Below are positions 34,950 through 42,303 of a DNA stretch of 42,303 nt, in pieces. The notes beneath the pieces are model-generated. The model did no database searches and had not been told where the DNA came from. It saw only the letters and a program-made list of their open reading frames with translations. The number at the start of each line of letters is the position of its first letter. Within the stretch, counting starts at the first letter, position 1. Source of the stretch: Megasphaera sp. (GTDB taxonomy: Bacteria > Bacillota > Negativicutes > Veillonellales > Megasphaeraceae); the NCBI GenBank assembly GCA_022649055.1, contig JALCNL010000008.1:1-42303 (forward strand). Reading direction: 5' to 3'. The position numbers were made by a program, and so were the translations under genes.

Positions 34950-36572
34950 TTATTCAAAATGCCATTCATTCAGATCATCCAAAGAACCTTCCCAAAACTC
35001 TTTAATACCGCCTTTTAAATTTTTTGTTTTTGTAATAATATCATCCGGCACATATAAAGATACGATAAATTGATTATCTCTCATATATTTCTGAATTTCT
35101 GAATATGCAGCTTTGCGTTGATCAGCAGAAGTCATGGCCGCTGCTTTTAAAAACATATCTGTAAGTTTCGGATCATCTGTGTGCGGATAATTATTACTTC
35201 CTCCGGGAATAAAGTAAGAACCATAATCCGGATCTACCGTCATACCATATCCTAAAAGCAATAATTGATAATCACCTTTTTTTGCATTTCCCAGTGTTGT
35301 TGGAAAATCCAATTTTTGCTGTTTAACATTCAATCCAATAGCCTTCAGATCTTGTTGAATTAAATCAGCCGATTGTTCACGAAGTACATTTCCAATAGGT
35401 ACCTGCAAAGTCAATTCCTGAGATGTATCAAATCCTGATTCAGCTAATTCCTGTTTTGCTTTAGCTACATCATAGGGTAACATTTCCACATTTTTGTCAT
35501 ATGCCGGACACGGCAATGTATACACAGTAGGAGCCAATCTTGCAGCACCTTTGAAAAGTTGATCTACAATCTGCTGCCGATTAATTGCCATTGTAACAGC
35601 ACGCCGGAATTTTACATTAAAAGCCGGATTGCTATTGTTAACTTCCAAATACTGTCCCCCTAATGCAGGAGCTGTTGATATGTCGAGTTTACTGTCTTTT
35701 TTCAACATATCTAAATCCTTAACCGGAATTACACCAATCCCATCACCTGCTGTCATCTGAATATTTCCAGACTTAAGTTCAGTTACCAAGTTGGTACCAT
35801 TCATAATGCGGATAAATATTTTATTCAGCTTAGGCGCTCCTTTATAATATTCTTTATTCGCTGTGTATTCTACATGATCATTTGTAACGTACGTCACAAA
35901 TTTAAACGGTCCGCTGGTAACGGTAGGTTTAGTAGCCGCTTCAGAATTAGCAATAGAGGCGGGGTCTAATTTTTCAAATACATGTTTTGGTATAATGAAG
36001 ACCTTGAACCCTAAAAAGCCTTTAACGTACTCAGGGTCTACCGGTGTTTTAGTCTTAAATGTTATAGTATGTTCATCTTTTACCACTAAATCCGGAATTT
36101 TATCTCCACTTGTTAGTTTTCCCTGATCATTTACTCCTTCTAACATATTGATATACATCCCTTTGGTCGTTTCCACTTTAGGATTAGCAATCAAATTGAA
36201 GGTATACATGACATCTTCCGCTGTAATCGGCTGTCCATCCGTCCACTTTGCCTTTGGATTAAGTTTTATCGTATAATTCTGATTATCTTGTGTTTCAATA
36301 CTTTCTGCCAGTTCCGGAGTAAATTTGTTGGGTTCCGGCATTCCCAAGAGCGAGTCATACATAAAGCGAATAGAAAATTGTCCTGCAATCCCCGGATTAA
36401 ATAGTGGATTAAGCGAATCCGGCGCATTAGTCATACCAATATATAACGTATCACTTTTACTTTTGCCGCTGTCGTCTTTACTACCACACCCACTAATTAT
36501 TACTGCTCCCGCCAGCAGAGAAACCCCTAATATAAATGCTTTTCTTCTACGTATCCAGTTTAATACTCCCAT
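34950..36572 (-). CDS. Family 5 peptide-binding lipoprotein, paralogue of the one at 8467-10089
   Basis: 540 residues from ATG 36572 (the frame extends 10 codons upstream). Basic N-terminus and hydrophobic segment ending in lipobox ISGC, Cys29, same place as in its paralogue. SBP_bac_5 body with GMTNAPDSLNPLFNPGIAG, LNPKAKWTDGQPITAEDVMY, AVTMAINRQQIVD. Near the start 34 of 40 residues agree with the first copy, and the two remain alignable to the last residues (KEFWEGSLDDLNEWHF versus KDFWEGSLDDLHEWSL). No permease genes adjoin. It precedes an M20D gene, so each copy is paired with a different M20 hydrolase. Peptide-like ligand, unknown. Confidence 0.92.
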   Translation of the reverse strand: MGVLNWIRRRKAFILGVSLLAGAVIISGCGSKDDSGKSKSDTLYIGMTNAPDSLNPLFNPGIAGQFSIRFMYDSLLGMPEPNKFTPELAESIETQDNQNYTIKLNPKAKWTDGQPITAEDVMYTFNLIANPKVETTKGMYINMLEGVNDQGKLTSGDKIPDLVVKDEHTITFKTKTPVDPEYVKGFLGFKVFIIPKHVFEKLDPASIANSEAATKPTVTSGPFKFVTYVTNDHVEYTANKEYYKGAPKLNKIFIRIMNGTNLVTELKSGNIQMTAGDGIGVIPVKDLDMLKKDSKLDISTAPALGGQYLEVNNSNPAFNVKFRRAVTMAINRQQIVDQLFKGAARLAPTVYTLPCPAYDKNVEMLPYDVAKAKQELAESGFDTSQELTLQVPIGNVLREQSADLIQQDLKAIGLNVKQQKLDFPTTLGNAKKGDYQLLLLGYGMTVDPDYGSYFIPGGSNNYPHTDDPKLTDMFLKAAAMTSADQRKAAYSEIQKYMRDNQFIVSLYVPDDIITKTKNLKGGIKEFWEGSLDDLNEWHFE

Positions 36573-36710
36573 AATGCCGCCCCCCCAAAGTACAAATATC
36601 AAAACGCTTCATACAAACCTTTCAAAAATCAACTATTTATATATATCCGCTAGATATTTGTTTTATTCTCCCCCTCTATTCATTAAATTAAATATAATAC
36701 TAAATTAATA

Positions 36711-36748
36711 TAAAAAGCCTCTGCACGTCGTATATGCAGAGGCATCTT
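36711..36748 (-). terminator. Minus-strand intrinsic terminator
   Basis: GCCTCTGCA (36717-36725) and TGCAGAGGC (36735-36743) are exact complements; reading leftward the stem is followed by TTTTTATATT. It ends a minus-strand transcript arriving from the right, 140 bases before the binding-protein start. A similar arrangement exists before the paralogous gene (terminator at 10260-10306). Confidence 0.75.
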
Positions 36749-37053
36749 TACCTATATTAACTTATATCACATATAATAAGCTATGGTTGTATATTTGTCA
36801 AATTTTTTTCTTATTTGTCATGAAATAAATAAAATAAATATGTTTTTTACATTATTTTATTTAAATTAACAATATTAACACATGCGTTTCTTTATTTAAA
36901 CAACTCAAGATAGTATCGTATAGAATATACTTTATATTATCTGCAAATATATATCTTACCTTGTATACTACATTTGATGATCAAAAATCTTAATAATAAT
37001 TATATCATCATATAAATACGACAAATTTGACCAAATTCTTATTCCTTACCAGA

Positions 37054-37323
37054 TTATGAACCGCCAATATAGCCGCGCGATAAATAATTTATAGGAGCAG
37101 AAAAACCATTTGTTCGCAGGAAGTATATATATGCTTCGAAATTCAGAATTAGTTTACTCTGCGGATTATCGGGTACCCATGCGTGAACCGGCTGTACAAC
37201 AAAATCCAATACATTTATATTTTTATAATATGTTTGCAGTATTTCCTGCAGCAACACGTGAAAAAAAATGATATGAAGAAAAATAAATATTCTTACATAA
37301 CACCATGTCATCACTATAATCAA
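37054..37323 (-). CDS. Doubtful membrane-anchored small protein
   Basis: 89 residues from a TTG. A hydrophobic first third (about residues 1-28) is followed by a soluble part with VVQPVHAWVPDNPQSKL and FLRTNGFSAPINYLSRGY. An AGAGGAGAG ribosome-like site lies 21 bases before the TTG, and the codons between read IKKKITL, as if a true start (ATG changed to ATA at 37341-37339) had been lost. It reads toward the terminator at 36748-36711. No family recognised; a decayed gene is possible. Confidence 0.3.
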   Translation of the reverse strand: MIIVMTWCYVRIFIFLHIIFFHVLLQEILQTYYKNINVLDFVVQPVHAWVPDNPQSKLILNFEAYIYFLRTNGFSAPINYLSRGYIGGS

Positions 37324-37762
37324 TGTGATTTTCTTTTTTATTCTCTCCTCTTGTCTTTCAACTATTTTTTTCTACATAATGTCAATCAATATATTATATG
37401 TTTTAATTAAATAGTTAAATATACAATGAAATTTATAATTTTTAATGCAAATAAATAAATAAATTATAAACACAAAATAATATATTACACTTTTATTTGT
37501 AATGCAGAAAATAAAATAATCTATCCTATGATACAAAATATGACAATACAAACTTTTTTATTTGCAATTTTCTTAAAACACCTTGCATAGATAACGAATA
37601 AAAACTTAATGCAAATGAGAAGCGTTTATATATTTTAAAAATTGTAAACTCACTATTAGATAAAGTGAACATATGAACATTTATTGAAAGTAATCAGTAT
37701 ATATCTAATATTTTTATAAATTTTCTCCAATAATTTATCTCATTTTTTCTAAAATAGGTGTC

Positions 37763-37791
37763 TGGACTTTTCTAAAATATAGTGATATACT
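37763..37791 (+). promoter_or_regulatory. Promoter of the cell-envelope gene cluster
   Basis: TGGACT (37763-37768), 17 bases, TATACT (37786-37791). Predicted start near 37798, about 45 bases before the amidase ATG at 37844. Confidence 0.5.
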
Positions 37792-37843
37792 CGACGATAG
37801 TTGAGAATGTTTGTTATATTTTTATCAAGGAAAGAGGAATATT

Positions 37844-38443
37844 ATGAATAAAATCGGGCGCCGAGAATTTTTGCGCCGTTCCTTTATAACGATTGGAGCT
37901 GCAAGCATTTTACCCACATTCATCCCTAAAATTGTACAAGCATATTCAACATCACACCCTATGCTATCCCCGATCATAAAAGAAACAAATCTCACCTTTT
38001 GTCAACCGTTGGTTCAACGTAAAATTACAAATATTATCGTGATTCACCATGTTGGCGGTACCAATCGTGATGTATCGGCATCTGAGATTCATCAATGGCA
38101 TTTAGCAAACGGATGGGCTGGTATCGGATATCATTTTATTATCCGAAAAAATGGTACAATTGAACAAGGTCGACCAATGGGTGCTATTGGAGCTCATTGT
38201 TATGGGTATAATCAAACTTCCGTAGGAATTTGTTTAACCGGCGATTTTGAAACGGCATATCCTACAGACGCTCAGTTAAAATCGATCGGACTTATGACGG
38301 CATACCTTTGCCAAAAATATTCATTGCATCCGAACAACCATACTGTTTTCGGTCATCGCGATTTAAATTCCACTTTATGTCCGGGGAAGAACTTATATTC
38401 ACAATTAAATTCGTTAAGAAACGCCGCTGCATCACTTTTATAA
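37844..38443 (+). CDS. N-acetylmuramoyl-L-alanine amidase with Tat-type signal
   Basis: 199 residues. N-terminal GRREFLRRSFITIGAASILP is a twin-arginine-like signal (RREFLRR before a hydrophobic stretch), so export in folded form is likely. Amidase_2/PGRP domain: NIIVIHHVGG (His68, His69), GIGYHFIIRKNGTIEQGRP, GAIGAHCYGYN, VGICLTGDF, and zinc residues FGHRDLNSTLCPG (His171, Cys179). It cuts the bond between muramic acid and the stem peptide of the cell wall. AAAGAGGA precedes the ATG; the upstream 11 codons of the frame are not needed. First gene of an envelope cluster; next gene starts about 30 bases after its stop. Confidence 0.9.
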   Translation: MNKIGRREFLRRSFITIGAASILPTFIPKIVQAYSTSHPMLSPIIKETNLTFCQPLVQRKITNIIVIHHVGGTNRDVSASEIHQWHLANGWAGIGYHFIIRKNGTIEQGRPMGAIGAHCYGYNQTSVGICLTGDFETAYPTDAQLKSIGLMTAYLCQKYSLHPNNHTVFGHRDLNSTLCPGKNLYSQLNSLRNAAASLL

Positions 38444-38474
38444 ACACTAATGCTGCATAAAGGAGTGACTACAA

Positions 38475-39341
38475 CTGAAAACGCATACATTGTCATCTTA
38501 TGGAACAAAAGTGATACTCGCGGTAATCACACTGTTTACATTCGTAGGTATCATGCTGGCATATTGGTATTTTGGATCAGAGCATTATGAAGTAACAGGA
38601 ATACCTATTTTAAATTATCATGAAGTAGATAATACATTTCATACCTGCTTAACTATGACTCCACATGATTTTTCTCAACAAATGCAATATCTAAAAAATC
38701 AAGGATATCATACCATCACCACTGCTCAATTAAATGACTATTTAACAAAAGGAACCGCTTTACCCGACAAACCCGTCATGATTACCTTTGATGATGGATA
38801 TGTAGATAATTATACCGATGCATATCCCATTTTAAAAAAATATAATATGACCGGAACGATTTTCATCATAACCAGTCTTGTCGGAAAACCCGGCTATTTA
38901 TCTTGGCCCCAAATAAAAAAAATGGATAAAGACAACATAGCTTTTGGCTCGCATACAATTACACACAGACCGTTATCAGAATTGGACGAAAATACCGTTC
39001 GACAGGAACTTACTACTTCAAAGCAACAGTTAGAAACACAATTGGGACACTCGATCCATTTTATTGCTTACCCCGAAGGCAAGTATAATACAATGGTAGA
39101 AAGAGAAACAAAAGCGGCTGGTTATGCCGGTGCTTTCACCGTCAATGCCGGACGTCTTCACGCAGGAGACGATCCATATGCCTTGAACAGGGTCGCCATA
39201 TTTGAGGGAAATAACAGTTTTACACACTTCCGCATCCGCTTGCTGTTATCAACATTATGCGGCTATCTATGGAAATGGCATGCGTTCTTTTATACGACGC
39301 TTCATCTGGAAAAACTAGCATCTTTTATACCACAACCATAG
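38475..39341 (+). CDS. Membrane-anchored polysaccharide deacetylase (NodB fold)
   Basis: About 288 residues from a CTG, or 283 from the TTG at 38490. AAAGGAG (38459-38465) stands 9 bases before CTG 38475 and 24 before the TTG, so CTG looks like the start and gives the basic N-terminus MKTHTLSSYGTK before a membrane helix (VILAVITLFTFVGIMLAYWYF). NodB motifs, counted from the CTG: MITFDDGY (Asp106, Asp107), FGSHTITHRPLS (His160, His164), IAYPEGKYN. Outside the membrane it would remove N-acetyl groups from a wall or surface polysaccharide. IPILNYHEV at the start of the domain is typical. Co-directional with the amidase and phosphoethanolamine transferase. Confidence 0.88.
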   Translation: MKTHTLSSYGTKVILAVITLFTFVGIMLAYWYFGSEHYEVTGIPILNYHEVDNTFHTCLTMTPHDFSQQMQYLKNQGYHTITTAQLNDYLTKGTALPDKPVMITFDDGYVDNYTDAYPILKKYNMTGTIFIITSLVGKPGYLSWPQIKKMDKDNIAFGSHTITHRPLSELDENTVRQELTTSKQQLETQLGHSIHFIAYPEGKYNTMVERETKAAGYAGAFTVNAGRLHAGDDPYALNRVAIFEGNNSFTHFRIRLLLSTLCGYLWKWHAFFYTTLHLEKLASFIPQP

Positions 39342-39377
39342 AATATAAAAAATATTAATGAATCGTTGGAGGGCCAT

Positions 39378-41180
39378 ATGAAACATACTATATTATTTCG
39401 CAGGACAGTAACCAGTGCGCTTTTATTTGTCATTGTCTTCAGTTTGTGCTTCGCCTGGTATTATGCAACTTCTATTGGACTAGGTGATGACAATCTGCGT
39501 TATGATGCGGTAGGATTAGCGGCGGCCGCTGCTGCTGCCGTACTTCCCGTTATATTATACCGACGTGCTCTTCGTGTCGTATCCTTACTTCCCGGAATAT
39601 TTATAGCGTTATCATGGATCATTACCGGCCCTTATGTATCATATGCAACGTTTGCCGCCAGCGGCATCATTTATCTAAACAATATGTATGACATTTATAT
39701 CGGGCTCTATTTATTTGGCCTAACATTGTGTATATACATGCTATTTCGCCGCTTCATCAATGACAAGACCGCGGCTCTTGTTACATCTATACTGCAAATA
39801 ATGGAGTTGATTATCCCCATAGTACAGTGGATCTATTATGCATTGTATCATTCATGCATCACGACCTCTGGTGCGTTAATCATATATCAGACAAATATTT
39901 CAGAAACAGGGGAATACCTCCATTCATTAGGAATTTTTCACGTCGTGGGGATTATCGTTATACTGTTTATCTGTTTAACCACATTTTTTGTCGTTGAAAC
40001 AAAAACACTTCCCATCCCAAAAAATAACTGGGGGAAATTAAGTGTTCCCATATTCGCTTTGCTGATTATCATTCCTTCCGCCTATGTCATGGCGGAAAGC
40101 ATCGTACCAGAAAGTTTTCCGATTCGATTGTTTTTAGATACGCACGATTATCTGCAGCAGTCTTCATTATATGCTACAAATCATGCCAAAAAATATAACG
40201 CTTTGCAAGTTGTTCAAAAAAATCCTGCACATAGTCCTAATACAGTAATTGTCGTAATCGGCGAATCAGAAACACGTACATTGATGAATGCCTATGATCC
40301 AAAACATGTACAAAACACCCCTTGGCTCACAGGAGAAAAATCAAATCCCAATTTTACTCTTTTTACCAATGTTTATAGCTGTGCTTGGTATACTGTCCCG
40401 GTATTAGAACATGCATTGACGGAATCGAATTTTTATAATACTAAACAATTTAATCAATCTACTTCTATTATTGATATAGCAAAAAAACTAGGTTATAAAA
40501 CCTATTGGTTCAGCAACCAGGGTTCTATAGGAATTGCCGATACACCGATTACGCTGGTTGCAAACACTGCCGACGTAGCAAGATGGACAGATCAAGATAA
40601 TAAAGAATCACGCTATGATGAATCATTGCTGGACTTTTTAAAACAAGTGAATCCGAACGAAAATAACTTCATTGTACTACATTTAATGGGAAGTCATATA
40701 GAATACCGCAATCGGTATCCACAATCCTTCCATAAATTTGATGATGGAACTTTAAATGAACAGGCTGATTTTGACAATACAGTGCTATATACAGATTGGA
40801 TATTATCTCAAATTTATCAATATGCTCATGACAATTTACACTTAGATGCTATGGTATATTTTTCCGACCACGGTTCAGACCCCATGGTACGTCGTCAACC
40901 AGATCCGACAGGCTTTACGGTTCTGCGCATTCCCATGTTTTGTTACGTGTCCGATCAATATGAACAACGCAACCCGGATGTAGTTCGTACATTAAAACAC
41001 AGTCAAAATGCCTTTTTTACGAATGATCTAATATACGAACTTGTCTGCGGCATATTGAATATCCAATCCCCTAACTATGATGAATCCTATAGTTTAGCAT
41101 CTCCAAAATGGAAAATGAAGCGAAAAGATTTAGTTACACGATTCGGTGAAACAAGTCTAATGGATGATACGGCCTTTTAA
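39378..41180 (+). CDS. Phosphoethanolamine transferase-like membrane sulfatase-fold enzyme (EptA/CptA type)
   Basis: 600 residues. Five or six membrane helices in the first 240 residues, then a periplasmic alkaline-phosphatase-fold domain: VIVVIGESETRTLMNAYDP, NVYSCAWYTVPVLEHALT with Thr339 as probable nucleophile, KTYWFSNQGSIG, FIVLHLMGSHIEYRNRYP, and metal site YFSDHGSD. Relatives transfer phosphoethanolamine from phosphatidylethanolamine to lipid A or core sugar, which implies an outer membrane. ATG 39378 follows GGAGGG; a TTG four codons earlier is weaker. Ends before a hairpin. Which acceptor is used cannot be read from sequence. Confidence 0.9.
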   Translation: MKHTILFRRTVTSALLFVIVFSLCFAWYYATSIGLGDDNLRYDAVGLAAAAAAAVLPVILYRRALRVVSLLPGIFIALSWIITGPYVSYATFAASGIIYLNNMYDIYIGLYLFGLTLCIYMLFRRFINDKTAALVTSILQIMELIIPIVQWIYYALYHSCITTSGALIIYQTNISETGEYLHSLGIFHVVGIIVILFICLTTFFVVETKTLPIPKNNWGKLSVPIFALLIIIPSAYVMAESIVPESFPIRLFLDTHDYLQQSSLYATNHAKKYNALQVVQKNPAHSPNTVIVVIGESETRTLMNAYDPKHVQNTPWLTGEKSNPNFTLFTNVYSCAWYTVPVLEHALTESNFYNTKQFNQSTSIIDIAKKLGYKTYWFSNQGSIGIADTPITLVANTADVARWTDQDNKESRYDESLLDFLKQVNPNENNFIVLHLMGSHIEYRNRYPQSFHKFDDGTLNEQADFDNTVLYTDWILSQIYQYAHDNLHLDAMVYFSDHGSDPMVRRQPDPTGFTVLRIPMFCYVSDQYEQRNPDVVRTLKHSQNAFFTNDLIYELVCGILNIQSPNYDESYSLASPKWKMKRKDLVTRFGETSLMDDTAF

Positions 41181-41205
41181 AAATGAAGAATATTCCTTGT
41201 CAAAA

Positions 41206-41236
41206 ACGCCATTTACAAAACAATTGTAAATGGCGT
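41206..41236. terminator. 13-bp hairpin after the phosphoethanolamine transferase
   Basis: ACGCCATTTACAA (41206-41218) and TTGTAAATGGCGT (41224-41236) are exact complements with a 5-base loop, 25 bases after the stop. The T-run is weak on the plus strand (AAATGTTATT) and better on the minus, so termination on plus may be partial. Confidence 0.6.
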
Positions 41237-41264
41237 AAATGTTATTAATAAGGGTGTGATATAT

Positions 41265-42303
41265 GTGAATACCTACAAAATATTCATTAATCGCGGACTA
41301 ACCGGCTTTCTCATGTTTTCTTTACTGGTTCCTGCCTTTGGCAGTCTGGCGGATGACTCGGACAATCTGCAGAACCAATTGTCCGATGTACAGACGCAGA
41401 TGAATCAGCAGCTGCAAAAAAAAGACAATGCAGACGCAGTCATCAGTAATATTTTTGAAAGACTTCGCATCATTCAAACTAGTCTGGATACGGCTAAAAA
41501 TCAATACAAAAATATTTCGGACCAATTACTCCAAACAGAAAATCAAATATCGGAAACACAAGTTAATTTAGACAAAACGCAGGAAAATCTAAAAAAACGG
41601 CAGAAAATTTTAGGTACCCGTATTCGTGATATTTACATGCATGGTCAACTGGATTACTTAGATGTTGTCATCGGCGCTAAGGATTTTAATGATTTTGCCA
41701 ACCGCGTAGAGCTATTGGAACGAATCGTAAATTCCGACATGGAACTTATCCATTCCATTGCTGCCGATAGGGATACAATCAACCAGCAAAAAACAGAATT
41801 AGAAACGGAACGACAAGAACAGGTAAAATTACAATCTGACGCTGCAAAAAAGAAAGAAGAAATTGAAAAGCATAAAGCAGAACAACAAGCCATTTTAGAT
41901 AAAACCCAAAATGACAAAGCAACGGCTGAACAAGCCTATAATGAATTGGAAGCTTCCTCACAACATATCAGTGATATGCTTAAAGCCAGAGCCAATGCAG
42001 CTGCGGCAGCAAACACGGATTTTGATACTAGTGCTCCCACTCCCAGTGGTTCCGGAATATTTATTTGGCCGGTAAACGGTCCTATTACTTCTCCATTCGG
42101 CTACCGCATACACCCCGTCTTAGGTCGCAGAATTTTCCACAGCGGGATTGATATCGGCGTCGATTACGGAACTCCGGTGCATGCCGCCGCTGCCGGCGTC
42201 GTCGTAGAAGCCAATTGGATGGGCGGATATGGAAATGCCGTACTCATTGATCATGGCAACGGATTATCTACTATTTATGGACATAATACAAGTCTTACCG
42301 TTT
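41265..42303 (+). CDS. M23 family endopeptidase with coiled coil (EnvC/murein hydrolase activator-like), C-terminus cut
   Basis: 346 codons to the right edge, no stop. Starts at GTG 41265 with AGGGTG 8 bases upstream. An N-terminal signal (GLTGFLMFSLLVPAFGSLA) is followed by long coiled-coil stretches (about 28-105 and 160-230; LQNQLSDVQTQMNQQLQKK, IRDIYMHGQLDYLDVVIGA is a typical EnvC-like turn), a short linker, then the M23 domain: WPVNGPITSPFGYRIHPVLG, FHSGIDIG (His292, Asp296), YGTPVHAAAAGVV, and HGNGLSTIYGH (His340). All metal ligands visible so far are intact, so it may be an active endopeptidase rather than only an activator. Acts on cell-wall cross-links, probably in division. Confidence 0.92.
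   Translation, partial: MNTYKIFINRGLTGFLMFSLLVPAFGSLADDSDNLQNQLSDVQTQMNQQLQKKDNADAVISNIFERLRIIQTSLDTAKNQYKNISDQLLQTENQISETQVNLDKTQENLKKRQKILGTRIRDIYMHGQLDYLDVVIGAKDFNDFANRVELLERIVNSDMELIHSIAADRDTINQQKTELETERQEQVKLQSDAAKKKEEIEKHKAEQQAILDKTQNDKATAEQAYNELEASSQHISDMLKARANAAAAANTDFDTSAPTPSGSGIFIWPVNGPITSPFGYRIHPVLGRRIFHSGIDIGVDYGTPVHAAAAGVVVEANWMGGYGNAVLIDHGNGLSTIYGHNTSLTV

Larger units (their letters stand above)
36603..37843. other. AT-rich region with little coding evidence
   Basis: About 1.24 kb, strongly AT-rich. It holds a minus-strand terminator (36711-36748), one doubtful minus-strand frame (37054-37323), and the promoter of the envelope genes (37763-37791). I see no RNA gene or transposon piece. 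The AT content makes chance frames common here. Confidence 0.55.

Noticed and set aside
1-42303. CRISPR array, tRNA or rRNA genes
   Set aside because: No regularly spaced direct repeats, no tRNA cloverleaf-like stretches and no rRNA sequence were noticed on either strand.

Overview
The window looks like a chromosomal piece of an anaerobic, low-GC, Gram-negative-type Firmicute (Negativicutes, Megasphaera/Veillonella-like). Evidence for this inference: amino-acid and butyrate-type fermentation genes (the start of etfB, a class I CoA-transferase with a crotonase, a 4-aminobutyrate aminotransferase and a 4-hydroxybutyrate dehydrogenase), together with a phosphoethanolamine-transferase-like enzyme, a Tat-exported amidase and an EnvC-like M23 protein, which fit a two-membrane cell. 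I see no rRNA, tRNA, CRISPR array or phage module.

Layout. (a) 1-5 kb: start of etfB, an XRE-type regulator with a long unrecognised C-terminal part, and a crotonase / CoA-transferase alpha / CoA-transferase beta operon. (b) 5-10 kb, minus strand: a peptide-binding lipoprotein, an M20 peptidase, a broken nitrilase/amidase gene and a GABA-type aminotransferase, with a PucR-family regulator just beyond. (c) 11.9-13.9 kb: a MarR/GNAT/MBL-hydrolase operon with a clear promoter and a dyad inside it. (d) 13.9-15.5 kb: an apparently intact IS3-family element that seems to sit inside an older, decayed ISLre2-like transposase. (e) 15.6-21 kb: malic enzyme and a divergent LysR regulator, 4-hydroxybutyrate dehydrogenase, and a regulator with an uncommon domain set. 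(f) 21.1-28.7 kb: an IS110 remnant, then a full dipeptide ABC operon (binding protein, two permeases, two ATPases) ending in a gamma-glutamyltransferase-like enzyme. (g) 28.8-36.6 kb: a sodium/solute symporter, three more M20 hydrolases and a second binding lipoprotein that is a close paralogue of the first. (h) 37.8-42.3 kb: cell-envelope genes (amidase, polysaccharide deacetylase, phosphoethanolamine transferase, M23 endopeptidase running off the edge).

How it may work together (inference): three peptide-binding lipoproteins, only one of them with its own permease and ATPases, could feed short or modified peptides to one gamma-glutamyl hydrolase and four different M20 hydrolases. The freed amino acids, perhaps including GABA, would pass through the aminotransferase and 4-hydroxybutyrate dehydrogenase to 4-hydroxybutyrate, then to CoA esters and butyrate-type end products with Etf as electron carrier. 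Five different regulators are interspersed. The key 4-hydroxybutyryl-CoA dehydratase is not in this window, so the pathway link remains a hypothesis. Many convergent or tandem gene ends carry long, near-perfect hairpin terminators, and several genes start at TTG, GTG or possibly CTG codons.
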